From Spirogloea muscicola (lineage: Eukaryota; Streptophyta; Zygnematophyceae; Spirogloeales; Spirogloeaceae), in contig WELB01000004.1 in the NCBI GenBank assembly GCA_009602725.1, positions 1,216,358 to 1,245,108 of the forward strand: a DNA stretch of 28,751 bases, written 5' to 3'. Position numbers and translations under genes: made by a program. Of this stretch, positions 1 through 9,928 are shown in pieces. Numbering within the stretch: the first letter of the stretch is position 1; every line of letters starts with the position of its first letter. Below the pieces are notes generated by a model. It did no database searches. It was not told where the DNA came from and saw nothing but the letters and a program-made list of their open reading frames with translations.

Positions 1-1
1 G

Positions 2-1221
2 CCGGTGCCGCCGGGAGCCGGCAGCGAGCTGGGCCCGGCCGTGGACGCGTCGCCGCTCCTCGTGCAGGCGTACGGCCTCGCCCGCGCCCAGGAGTTCGGC
101 AGCGGCGGCGGCGGCGGCGGCGGCGCCTCGGCGGAGGCGGCGCAGGCGGCGGCGGCGTCGCAGTGGCAGCGGCTGCTGTGGCCCAACCGGGAGGGCAACC
201 AGGTGCTGGTGGAGGCCTCTGACGGCGGGGCCACCCACTTCGACGTCACCGCCGGCGCCGGGCTGGACTACGTCCTCCTCTCCGACGCCCGCCTGCGCAT
301 CGGCGCGGCCACCGACGGCTACGAGGAGGCGCTGTGGGAAGGCAAGGCCGCTGCGCGCTCCTGGGTGTCCACGCTCACCTTCGCCGCCGGCCGCCACCGC
401 GTCGTGCTCGCCGCCCGCCGCGGCGCCTCCGCCGAGCGCGGCAATGCGGGCTTCATGGGCGACATGGCCGTCGACGGCGAGCCCGTCTCCCTCAAGTACG
501 GCAAGAGGTGAGGACCGCTGCTCTCGCTCGCCTGCCACAGCAAGGCTGTCGTCGTCTCGCATGGGGCCTTGCAGTCGTCACAGGGAAGTGGGCGCCCATG
601 TCGGCGATTGGTGCGTGCATATTCTGCGGCACTCGGGCTCGTTGAACGGCAAGGCCCTGCGCTGAGCACTGCCAGCGCTGCTCTCAGCGGATCTGCCGTT
701 GCCCCATTTGACTCCTGCAATGTATGCTGCAGTGTGCTACTGAGGTCCATCACTTCGTGCGTCAATCCTAGCATTGCCCGCATACTGAGCAGCCAGAGGG
801 CAATGCTCGTTACTATGGTACGTCAACGCTTGGCCATGCCAAGCTAATTGCTGCTTGCACATATCGCAGGCTGAAAACGCTGGACGCCGCCATGAGCATC
901 GAGCTGTCGAGCAACTACACAGTCGGTGACGAGTCATTCGACATCTACGTGGTCAGTGTGCGCGGCGTTGCGGACATCATGCTGAAGCTGCGACCAGCCA
1001 CAGCAGCCTACCGCCGGCCCGACAACGCTTATGTGCATTTCTCGGACCTGGAAATCCGCGAGGTCAAGCTTGCCAACATGAACGACGGGCGACGCGCACA
1101 ACACAATGTGCGCGCACCCCAGCGGAAGCAGGTGCCAGCTGAATACGACGACCGACCACTGCGGCAGGACAAGAACATCATTGCAGCCGCGGCCGACGAT
1201 GATGACCCGGGCCGCCGGTAG
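2..1221 (+). CDS. Unrecognised protein, 3' part (two exons)
   Basis: I do not recognise this gene. The reading frame is already open at the window edge, so the 5' end is missing. Exon A ends at 507 (AAG AG, then donor GTGAGG); exon B starts at 870 after ATATCGCAG and runs to TAG at 1219-1221. The phases agree (2, then 1 nt). About 284 residues are visible. They begin with a Gly/Ala-rich linker (seven glycines near 107-127), followed by regular beta-strand-like alternation of hydrophobic and polar residues (for example FDVTAGAGLDYVLLSDARL and FDIYVVSVRGVADIMLKLR). The tail is basic, with a DDDD run just before GRR and the stop. There is one N-glycosylation sequon (NYT), no membrane segment and no Cys cluster. 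The pattern suggests a beta-sandwich domain, possibly secreted, with only faint resemblance to plant root-cap-type proteins. The gene is convergent with the channel gene downstream. Confidence 0.72.
508..869 (+). other. Intron of the first gene
   Basis: This is a 362-nt GT-AG intron. The donor is AG|GTGAGG and the acceptor ATATCGCAG|G. Open frames inside it on either strand are not supported by composition or phase. Splicing joins two segments of similar beta-rich character in one frame. Confidence 0.7.
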
Positions 1222-1773
1222 CAGGCCCACTGCAGTCTGACCAGGCACTACTCAAGCAGGAGCTTTGTCTGCTTGCTCATTAGAACCGCCCCACACCCTA
1301 CCACTGTATTATATTTCGGCCATCATTCACCATTAAGTTTCCTCGCCCCTACTTCTCTTACAAACTTAGGTTGTCTCAGACATGTAGATTGCGTGCCTGG
1401 GGGAGCCATATTTTCAGGTTGTTGGCGGGCAGCCTACTCATCGTCCTGAGTTACCAAGTTGAGCTGGGACCTTGTGCTGCCCCCCTGCAAGGGGAGGGGG
1501 TGCTCACTCTTATGACATGTACAACCCCGACATTCAACAATCATCTGCCTGGCCGTGCAGTAGTGGAAGCCATAATTGCATGGAGATCCTGATATTTAAC
1601 GGTCATAGTAATAGGTCCATGACATGTAGACAAGTGCTGACAGTAGTGCTCCGACGGAGTTGATGTATCAAGGTTCTAATGAGGAAGACAAGTAATGGCA
1701 GCAGAAGGAGCTCTACCTAAGTGAAATATACCCAATTGGTAAACACCCACGGCTAAACATATGCAGAAATGCA
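1222..1773. other. Convergent intergenic region
   Basis: This 3'-to-3' spacer lies between the first gene (+) and the channel gene (-). It is AT-richer than the neighbouring exons and holds no credible coding frame. A TGTAA on the minus strand at 1358-1362 is a possible poly(A) signal for the channel gene but lies about 410 nt past its stop. A G-run sits at 1490-1500. Nothing else was seen. Confidence 0.5.
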
Positions 1774-4700
1774 CTAAAGCAACGAAGATGACTTACTAGA
1801 TACGGGACTCCTTTGATGTGTGCCCTTGGTGTCAAGTGTTGAAGGGACTAGAACACTTTCAGCAGGCGGGCATGGTTGACTCGGCAAGTGCCCAGAATCT
1901 TTTGTCGGGTCTACCTTGCTGGTCCTCTTCGGGCCTGGGAGGGAGAGGTGCGATGGCAGCGGGCTGTCCTGCCGTGGCGCAAACACATCCTGACCGCCAT
2001 CGGAGTGACGGCGCTCCAGGACGCCGCCAATGCCACCTGCGGCGCCGTGGCTTTCCCCCGACCACTGTAGCGGCGTATCATCTAATGACTGGCTCGCTGT
2101 TCTGCTGCTGGACCAGGCATCACCATCCTGCGAGCCTGCCTGGCTGCTGTTTCTGCTGAGGAAGGCTGTCGTGCATCCTGCTTGGCCAGCCTTCTCATTG
2201 GTTGCACCATCTTCATGCAAGCTGCCTTGCAACGGCTGCCGAGCCTCTGGTGCTCTGGAGGCCGAGTCTCCGAGAGTCCGGTTATTGTCAGGGAGAGGGT
2301 CTTCGGAGGGGCAACTGATAGGATTCGAGCTGAGAAAGCCAGGTGGAGACTCCACCAAAGAAAGGCTGCTGTCCTTGGGAGTCGTGCCTGAGGCAATGGC
2401 AGTGAGAGCGTCTTCCTCACCAACGACATGTGCTTCTTCCAAGGAGGGGTCCTTGAACTCCAGCATGCAGTCAGGCACGTATTTATCAGCAAATGAGTAC
2501 TCTGTGGGCCGCAGGCCCAGGGCCTCATTGGTGTCGTCAATATTAGCCGCAAGATCCAGCGGCAAGACCCTGCGTTCAGGGCAGCCTGACTTAGTGAACA
2601 GGAGAGCACTGATAGCCAAGCACGCAACCCAAAAGGCTGAGCCAAACAATCTCACTGCTTCCATCACCAGAGCAAAAGGCTGAGCCAAACAATCTCACTG
2701 CTTCCATCACCAGAGCAACAAAGCAACAGTGAGATGACATCAATGCATGGCCGTCTATCAGGCCGTCACACCAGGAAAGTAGAGACACACCCAAATGTTC
2801 TTCGGAAGCGTTGATTGACAATGTATGCAAAGTACAGGGTGATGATGGGCAAAGGTATCATGTAGGCTGCCTGATAATAAGCAGCCTTGAGTCCAAACTC
2901 GCCAATGACAGTCAGCTGACCAATGACAAGAGCAACAAAAACGTGGTCGATGAAGAGAGGCCAGAGAAGACCTCCCGACTGGTACGGATAGACATATACA
3001 TACAGTACCTAGTACAGCACATGACAATAACCACTTTCATGAGGCGCATGTATGGCAGTAGAAGAGCGGGGTCCTTTGAAGATTGCTTCGCTGTATGTAT
3101 GGTCCAAGAGATTACTTAAGCAAAGATGATAGACAAGGAACAGTCAAAGGTGGATAATAATCGCCTTTGCTGTTAACAGGATTGCAAGTAGCAGGGAAGG
3201 CCGAAGGCTTCTCAGAAGAGGTGGTCAAGAGCACTAAAGTATTATAATTGCGAGCTATGCGCACCTGATGTTTCCACACCATGTAACCTATGCAGGAATA
3301 CAGAAGAGTAAACGGGAGTATGAACGGTGCAATGACCGCGAAAACCACACCGAAGGTGATAATTAGGTTCTGATAAGGCATGAAGAAGAGAAAATTTATA
3401 CCACCCTGGCCAGGACATATCAGAAGGGCAAACACTGTCAGTGCTCGTGCTATCAGACAGCCAAGTTGAGGCCTACTTCATGTACGATGCAAGCCTTTTG
3501 GAGCATCTGCAATAAGCAATGACCAGGGAAAAGGAGTTAACATTCATACAGTTGACAGATCGTCACAATCCAAGCGCAGGCGATCTCACCTGACTCCAGA
3601 GCTTCTCTCGGTCGCCAATTTTTCTTCCAAATCGGGATAGCTTGAAGAGATACCCAATGATTGGAATTGGCATGCGGAGAAGCTCTAAGCCAAAACTGAG
3701 ACTGCTGATAAGTGTGTAGGTGATGAAGAATGAGGACTGCTGAGGGATGGAGGACGCCAGAATTCTTACTGCATCCTGTGGATGGTCAATGATAGCCTGC
3801 GCACATGGAAGTGTTCTTGAGTACTCAGCTAGATACTCAGCTGGACGTAAGAGCACCCTAGCCATGTGCAACCAGCCTCACTCTGAAAGTCCTCCAAATG
3901 CTGCACTACCTGTAGTTGAGACAGCAGGGTGCCCGCAAAAGTATATCCAAGAAAAACGTTGAAGAGCAACAGCCAGAAGTGCTTCTTGGCAGTGCTCCGT
4001 ACAATGGAACTGTATGAGTGGTTGCCTTCAAATTTGGACATCATATGGAGCACCACAGGTACGATCCATAAGCATATTTTGAGGCAGAAAGCAGGAACGA
4101 AAGAGGTGAGGAAACCATGGAGCCAAGTCCTGCACATGATGGTGAGAGTACTTATGAGACAAGTGCACAAAAAAACGAAAGCATGCACAACCTGCAAGCT
4201 CCAATTCAAGTGGGCAGAGTGCATAAATTGATGGAAACACCACAGGGATGCAAGGCAGTGGTGACGTGCAGTATTTGCAATGACTGGATGTAGTAATCAG
4301 CTGACAACAATTTATTGGCAACTTACTCTTTTATCCAACTCTTTGTGAAAGGAAAGTACTTCTCAAGGTTCTTGATTGAGGCGAGGCCAGCAATGAAAGT
4401 GACGGGAATGTAGAAGAATACGATAAGAGCGACCAGTGCCACAAACATCAGATGCCTTCTGGCAGTTCTCTCCCAAGTAGTCAGCCCTAAATTGGCCCAG
4501 AAGACGTCCTTGGGAGCATGGGCGGCCTGCACTATCCACTGAGTCCCTGCACACAGCTTCGCTGTTCTTATGAGCGCCTTCTGCCAGTAATGTTAATCCA
4601 CTGACCATTAGACTTCATAAATCACCGTGCAAAGAGGAAGACCTCCTTGAATAGATGTGTGCTCGCATGTGTACAGTATCAATCACTCTGAAACCATTGA

Positions 4701-6998
4701 GAGTACCCAGATTGAAAGACAAAATACAGAATCAGGCAATGTCACATGTATGCTCAAGGCTGTCACCTCTTTCTGCATGCACACACTGTGCAGCAGCACT
4801 TGCCATCCGACAGCTGTTGAGGGTGACAAATGCCGAGCGAACAACCCTGGAGATCAAAAGGAAAACAGACATCAGCTTTCTTTCCATTATTTATGTCTTG
4901 GCATTGATTCTGGCGCTTGCCATGCCAGATTCTTTGACTCTGCAACATTATTGGAAGACGATTGTCAACCGTGACAAAATAACAGCTCTGGAGGTAACCA
5001 TAGACGACTGACTATTCAGGTCGTTCTGCAAGCTGTTCAAGCTCCCCATCTGAGGGCACAACACATGCAGCTATATCCAGTAAAAGCACGCTGCCTTGCT
5101 GTCCTGTTCAGCAACCTCACAATGCGGGCTTTTGTGCGTCAAGCCGTGTACCGGCTCTTCTTCCCCACTTGTTGCTCCTCTGTGAGCTTCTTACTCCGCT
5201 CCCTGACCTGCTCAATCCAGTAAGGTATGCTGTCTACTCGCTTGCCCCACCAACCACAGCAGCCAGTCTTGTGCTGTACTACGGGCTCAACTAGACCATG
5301 GTTCAATGCCTCATCCTCCTCTTTTTCCTTCAGTTCCCGACTTTTCCACCTGGCACGGTCTAATTGTGTGACTGCTTGCTTCCACTTCTTGTAAGCTTTC
5401 TGCACCTGCACGGAGAGAGAGGAGAGACAGGAGTTTTTGGTGTGGACCATGCATCCTGCGGACTTTGAGTGGGAAGAGAAGGTACTCATGTGACCAAGGA
5501 CTCTGATAGGCATGCATGAAGAGCATAAGACAAGCACGCCAAAAATTGCAAATACAATGCACACTGCTTGAGGAAGAGATGCCTGGGCAATAGACAGAAC
5601 TGCCACCACCAGCCAGTGTTGACAGACTACTTTTCCAGCTTTGGGAGTTCAGTTAGTGCCTGTACCTTGCCGAATCGAGTCACTCCTTGTTGAGATATAT
5701 ATACACCAGGGTACAAGCGAGTAAAGTATCGATCGACCTGCCGGGCAATCATGAGCTCACTGCCTGCTCGCCGAACTTTATCCGGCTCGCGTATAAGTCC
5801 AATAGTCAAAGTGCGAATTGCTCCATAAAGACTGGCCAGCCTTTGCTTCCCTACACGCACTGTCCTGCATGTAAACCCAGGACAACTGGTCAGATTTCAT
5901 CATGTTGCTCCAAGTACAACCAACCCCTCAATTACTGGACATATCTAAGTATCACTTTGCATGAGTGTCCTCTTGCCATATTGTAGAGGCTTTGCAAGCA
6001 AAAGGTGTCGAACAAGACAACTGATGCTCTGCAGCAAGAGTTGCCGCATGGCCCTAGTTTGGATCTTCCAAGCTGTGATGAGGCAGTGCTGAGAGTATAA
6101 GGCATATACTTATTGCCGATCAATGCCACTGGTACCATCGAATCTCGTCTCAATGGTGGAGGCTCTGGAACATCAGTAACTAAGAGTGAGAAGTGCTCAG
6201 GTAGCAAGTGTGTTGCCTGCTCAGCCAAAAACTCGTGCCGCTGGATCCAGACGTGGCTGTAGTGACGCCAAATGAGCAAGAACGTCAAGCCTGTTATAAA
6301 GTATAGGACAGCCCAGTGTGCCCAAAGCATGTCCGAGTGACGTGCAACGTTGCCTGCTGAGAGGTAGTCAACGCCGTCCCCAACAACAGTTCCATTATTG
6401 AGTTGCAGGCTACTTCCAATGGCATTGATAGGAATCAAAATTGGCAAGCAGAAGCAGCTGTACACGAAAAAGAGCTGCAACCACACAATAGCTGGGATCA
6501 GCTGACCTGTCTACCAGTCTTGCATGCGATCCATAAATTTCATCAGGCAGCAACAGCGTCACAGTTATCCATCACTGATTAGCACGGCAGCTGAACAGTT
6601 GCAGGGACTGTCCAGGTCTCGCAGAACGTGAAGGCACAAGCCATTGCTATAGGAGGAGGTAGCTTGTTGAGAGGGCAACAAGAAGAGGGAGTTGCTGCTT
6701 AAAAGGGAGAGCGCACTTGAATACTGAAGACAAACATGCGCACGTATATTGCGGCGTCGAGACCGCACGAGTCTATGATCTGGTCCTCTGTGGTCTTGTA
6801 CACGGGATATAACCAGGAGAAGGGCCCTTGCATGGGCTTCTTGGGGGCAGTGTCGTCAAGGTAGGCGCGGCAGCTCTGCAGCCGCTTGAAGAACTCGAAG
6901 CGGTGGATGAGGGAGAAGAGCAGGAAGATGGCGACGGCCAGGCCCAGGTTGAACGAGAACATGGTCCAGAAGTCGGACCATGACGACACGTCCACCAT
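1774..6998 (-). CDS. CSC1: OSCA/CSC1-family (DUF221/RSN1_7TM) osmosensitive cation channel, complete, 11 exons
   Basis: This is a mechanosensitive/hyperosmolality-gated cation channel of the OSCA/CSC1/TMEM63 family. Exons on the minus strand: 6998-6717, 6474-6136, 5737-5666, 5405-5152, 4846-4767, 4546-4327, 4129-3882, 3840-3590, 3405-3265, 3008-2789, 2585-1774. All phases agree and give 973 codons (972 aa). ATG 6998 is the first after an in-frame stop at 7022-7020. Family order is kept: N-terminal TM, then FSWLYPVYKTTEDQIIDSCG with GLDAAIYVRMF, two TMs (LFFVYSCFCLPILIPINAIG, then WAHWAVLYFITGLTF), a cytosolic domain ending AAHAPKDVFWANL, then the pore bundle including KKHFWLLLFNVFLGYTFAG, SSFFITYTLISSL and VFAVIAPFILPF. 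It probably acts in the plasma or an internal membrane. The last exon adds a Ser/Pro/Asp-rich tail of about 270 aa. Intron 7 is only 41 nt. The family is certain; ion selectivity is not visible. Confidence 0.93.
2586..2788 (-). other. Channel-gene intron 10 carrying a 43-bp tandem duplication
   Basis: My model removes 2788-2586 (donor T|GTGTCT, acceptor AAGTCAG|GC), joining QRFRRTF to CPERRVLPLDLA as the family alignment needs. The duplicated segment lies inside and could offer two further 3' splice sites (each copy ends GATGGAAGCAG on the minus strand). An alternative is a longer last exon that begins within the repeat. Confidence 0.6.
2631..2716. repeat. 43-bp exact tandem duplication (2 copies)
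   Basis: Copies at 2631-2673 and 2674-2716 are identical. The unit length is not a multiple of 3 and the repeat lies in intron 10 of the channel gene. Exact identity points to a recent duplication event. Confidence 0.95.
3841..3881 (-). other. Very short (41-nt) intron 7 of the channel gene
   Basis: The donor is CAGA|GTGAGG and the acceptor CTTACGTCCAG|CT. Reading through would reach a TAG soon after. Removing 41 nt restores the family alignment from HLEDFQ to the next segment in matching phase 1. It is the shortest intron I placed in the window. Confidence 0.65.
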
Positions 6999-7515
6999 TG
7001 CTGCAGTGCTTTCCCAAGCTCAGTCGTCTCGGCGGCTCGTCGAAATTAAGCAACTGCACGGCGGCGCCCTCGCCGCAGGCCCGCCACCGCGCGCTCGGCG
7101 CGAGGAGCTAATGCCGGCCATCGTCCGGCCGACCATCAGTCCGCCGCGGCCGCCAACATCGGGCGCAGCACGGAACGCAAGCTGGGCCGCGACGACCGAC
7201 GGCAGCCAGGCGAGCCTTGGCCGCTTCCTGCGCGCCGCCAGCGGCAACGGCGCCGGGGCCAGGCCGCGGCTGGCGCGGCGATGGCGGCGCTGGCGGCGCT
7301 GCAGCAAGCCGAACGCGGCTGCTGTTGGGGACCGCGGACATAACGGCACCCCTGCAGCATCGCCAAGCTAGGCCGCTCGCTACCGGCGACAACTCTCGCT
7401 ACTCTCTCGCTAAGTCCGACCAATGCGCGCGGCCGCTTAGAGTCAACCGCTAATCGGAGGGGCCCGTAGTGGAGGGCGCCCCCGCAGGTGCGCCTGCCGC
7501 GCCTCGCTGGCGCTG
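6999..7515 (-). promoter_or_regulatory. GC-rich 5' region of the channel gene
   Basis: An in-frame stop at 7022-7020 fixes 6998 as the first start codon in that frame. The 500 bp upstream are GC-rich and give long Arg/Pro/Ala frames on both strands that look like composition artefacts. This is probably 5' UTR and core promoter. No TATA box was evident. Confidence 0.45.
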
Positions 7516-7523
7516 CCACGTGG
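7516..7523. promoter_or_regulatory. G-box palindrome CCACGTGG (distal promoter)
   Basis: This is a perfect CCACGTGG palindrome about 520 bp upstream of the channel start. In plants and green algae CACGTG is the core recognised by bZIP and bHLH factors, often in light or stress responses. A second copy lies 76 bp away. Function here is inferred. Confidence 0.45.
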
Positions 7524-7591
7524 TAGAAATGCTTGTCGCGGCGCGGTGGCGGTGTGCGAAGCTGCTGGCCCCCGTGGAGTCGTTCGAGGCC

Positions 7592-7599
7592 CCACGTGG
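7592..7599. promoter_or_regulatory. Second G-box palindrome CCACGTGG
   Basis: This is identical to the copy at 7516-7523, spaced 76 bp start to start (about seven helical turns). Paired G-boxes are a common arrangement for dimeric bZIP/bHLH binding. It could serve the channel gene or an unmapped plus-strand transcript. Confidence 0.45.
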
Positions 7600-8228
7600 A
7601 GGACGGTGGCCGACCCCTGGCCGTGCTCCGTCTCGGGGTCCCCAATTAGAAGCCAAACGACAGCCTTTCACCTTCTCCCATCTACACGCCGCCTTGTCTG
7701 TGCATTTGTCATTCGTTTGATTCTTGTGCTTGCTGGCCCTTTCGCCCTTACCTTGCTCATTCTTGTCCTAGCTTTTCCCAGCCTTCACCCTCGTTGGGAG
7801 ACCTGCTTCGTTTGTTATCCGCTGCCGCCGCCCAACGTATGCAGGTGAAGTAGGCCAATCATCTAGCGGAAATGAAATCTGTTCCCTCGCCGTCGCCGTT
7901 ACGGAGCTTTTAGGGCTCGGTGGCTTTGACCCCTTTCTTCTGGCTCTTGCATGTTTTGCAAGAACCGCAGTGTCCTGACGGCACCAAGTGGAGCAAGGCA
8001 AATCTTAAAGCCAAGGCCCTGGTGTATCAAATCTTGCTCATATCTTTCTGCAGCGTACCTAAACACATGTACTGCATCCTCGTGGTGGTCGTGCCCTGGC
8101 TGCCCCCCCAGGCTGTAGGGGGAGCAACTCCATTTCAGCTATTACATTTGCATCCGCTTGCTGGTTGCTGAGCAGGCATGCTAGAATTCTCTACGTTGTC
8201 CAACTCCACTGAACCTTCTTAGATACTC

Positions 8229-8677
8229 TGTGGGCTGGCTTTTCACAGCACCCGGCCCCTTCGGAAGAGCTACTTTTTCCATGTGTGGGCTGGCTTTTCA
8301 AAGCCCCCTTCGACAAAGCTGCCATCTCGGTCTTTCTGATTTAGCTGGCACTATTACAGCCCTCGCCTTTCTCTTGGAAGCTGCTTCTTCTCTTTGAAAT
8401 CAGCAGCCGCGTTATTCTTTCACCACCACCGCCCCCTGCTTCTATCTTCTTCTGGGCTGGCCATTAAGTGCAGTCGTTCCTTTGCACCTTGTCCACCCTC
8501 TTTGCGTTAGCCTTCCACAGCCATCGTGCCTCTCTTAAGGCTTCAATTCCTCTTTTTTGCGTAAGCTTCTCTCTCTTACTCAGCAAGAGGGGGGCTGCTC
8601 ATTATCGGAAGGGGCCGGTGTGTGGTATGCAATCTTTTCTCAAGAGGGGCCGAAGGCTGTGAAAAGCCAGCCCCACA
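8229..8677. mobile_element. Possible non-autonomous inverted-repeat element (MITE-like)
   Basis: The left end (8229-8249) and the reverse complement of the right end (8656-8677) match over about 21 nt with a single 1-nt indel, enclosing about 450 bp with no ORF of note. TTAGATA occurs just outside both ends (8219 and 8688), which may be remains of a target duplication although it is not immediately adjacent. A further copy of the end sequence lies inside at 8284. No transposase is present. It could instead be a chance pair within a local repeat family. Confidence 0.4.
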
Positions 8678-9520
8678 ATGAATCACATTAGATATGAAAG
8701 GTGCCGGAAGCGCTAATCTACACAGCTATGCAACTTCGTACAACAAACTTGGTGCTCAACAATCTTAGTCAGCAGCCGCATTTCACAGTAGCTTGCAAGG
8801 GGCCTCTGAAGTTGTCAAGAGGCCTGCCGGGCTGAGGCGGCGCATGTGCTGTCCGCTTAATGGTGGAAGGTGCAATGACACGAGGCAACGGGCCTCCCAG
8901 CCGACTGACCGAGGTGAGCCGGCGACTGAAGCTACGAGTGAGGCCTTAGCTTGTGAATGTCAAGCGCTTCACAAGTTACGGCCCTTGCCCAGTTTAGGTG
9001 GACAGCTGCTTCTTCCGACCTTCTCTAGACCTTGTTCAGCATTCTAGAGAAGTATAATAGCTCTTCAAGGCAATGGCTGTTAGAGGCCAGCCCAGAAGAG
9101 ATGAAAAGTTCTATAAGGGCCGGAAGGTGCAAAGTCACTGCAATACTCTCGTGACTTCTGCAAATGAACGATCGGTCTTGTGGGTTGGCCATTCAAAGCC
9201 CTTTGGAAGAGCTGCCAGCCCCTATTCTCAATGGGCGAGCACTTTCTTCTTTGGAAGAGCTGCTTCTCCCTAGCACCACGCCGCCTCTTCATCCCTGCTC
9301 CCTGCCGCTCGGTCTCCCTCTCAAGTCATGCGGACCGCGCTCCTTTCCTCCCTGATCTGCTACTGCACCCCAGAATCCCTCTGTATGCACTCCGGTGGAT
9401 TCCATAGCCGCCCCTTAAACCAGACCTTGTACTCTTTTGGGATGGCTTCTCGCAGCCACTTCCCTTACATTGGAAAGGCTGTATCTTTCGTGATATCAGC
9501 ACCTGCGTTGTTGTCCCCTT

Positions 9521-9594
9521 AGCCCCTATTAACATTTCTCTTTGTTATATACTGTACTGGCTTGCTTTGGCCTGCCTCTCGCTACATGCGCACC
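9521..9594 (+). repeat. Dispersed repeat, copy 1 (related to 13559-13627)
   Basis: This runs from AGCCCCT through CTTGCTTTGGCCT to CATGCGC in the same order and spacing as 13559-13627, with a 16-nt identical core at 9558-9573. It is non-coding in both places, so it is best read as a diverged interspersed repeat. Confidence 0.55.
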
Positions 9595-9619
9595 ACACGA
9601 CTTGTCAACTGCCATCTGG

Positions 9620-9746
9620 TATTCGGGCATCAGTCAGCGACCTCTACGTGCAGACTCGTAATGACTGAGCGTGTCAGCTAAGCAGCAAATGATGTACACC
9701 TGTCGATGCGCTTGCCTTCGTACTTGGCCACTCAGGCCCTCCATCA
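9620..9746 (+). repeat. 127-bp direct repeat, copy 1 (upstream of BolA)
   Basis: It aligns without gaps to 10285-10411 over 127 bp. I count about two dozen mismatches (around 80% identity), most of them transitions. This copy lies just upstream of the BolA start; the other lies in its intron. Confidence 0.85.
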
Positions 9747-9928
9747 AGAAAGAGAGAATGCAGCTGCTGATGGTGAAGAGCGGCTGTGTAAGAGAAAGCG
9801 CGGCCAGATTGACTGGTGGCTGGGAAAGGCCAGCCAGGTGCATAAAGAGGGTACATCATAAACATCTCAGTATCCATCACTCAACACAGTCTATTCCGGC
9901 TCTCACGAGCTCGCGGCGGCGGTGCCCC

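Larger units (their letters stand above)
7620..9619. other. Gene-free, repeat-bearing intergenic region
   Basis: About 2 kb without any frame that resembles a protein. It is pyrimidine-rich on the plus strand and holds several diverged copies of a 40-bp module related to GGCTGGCTTTTCA and CTTYGGAAGAGCTGC (8229, 8284, 9179, 9236, and inverted at 8677). It also holds part of a 70-bp repeat shared with 13559-13627. It probably consists of decayed mobile or duplicated non-coding sequence. Confidence 0.5.

Noticed and set aside
2030-2683. Plus-strand frame of 217 codons opposite the last exon of the channel gene
   Set aside because: It is antisense to a well-supported exon and has no recognisable features.
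7020-7645. Several overlapping frames of 70-170 codons on both strands upstream of the channel gene
   Set aside because: They are Arg/Pro/Ala/Gly-rich, occur in all frames at once, lack family features and follow from high GC content.
9671-9928. Upstream in-frame start giving BolA an 86-residue N-terminal extension
   Set aside because: The extension is translated from the 127-bp repeat and spacer sequence and has no resemblance to a transit peptide of the family; ATG 9929 gives the normal length.
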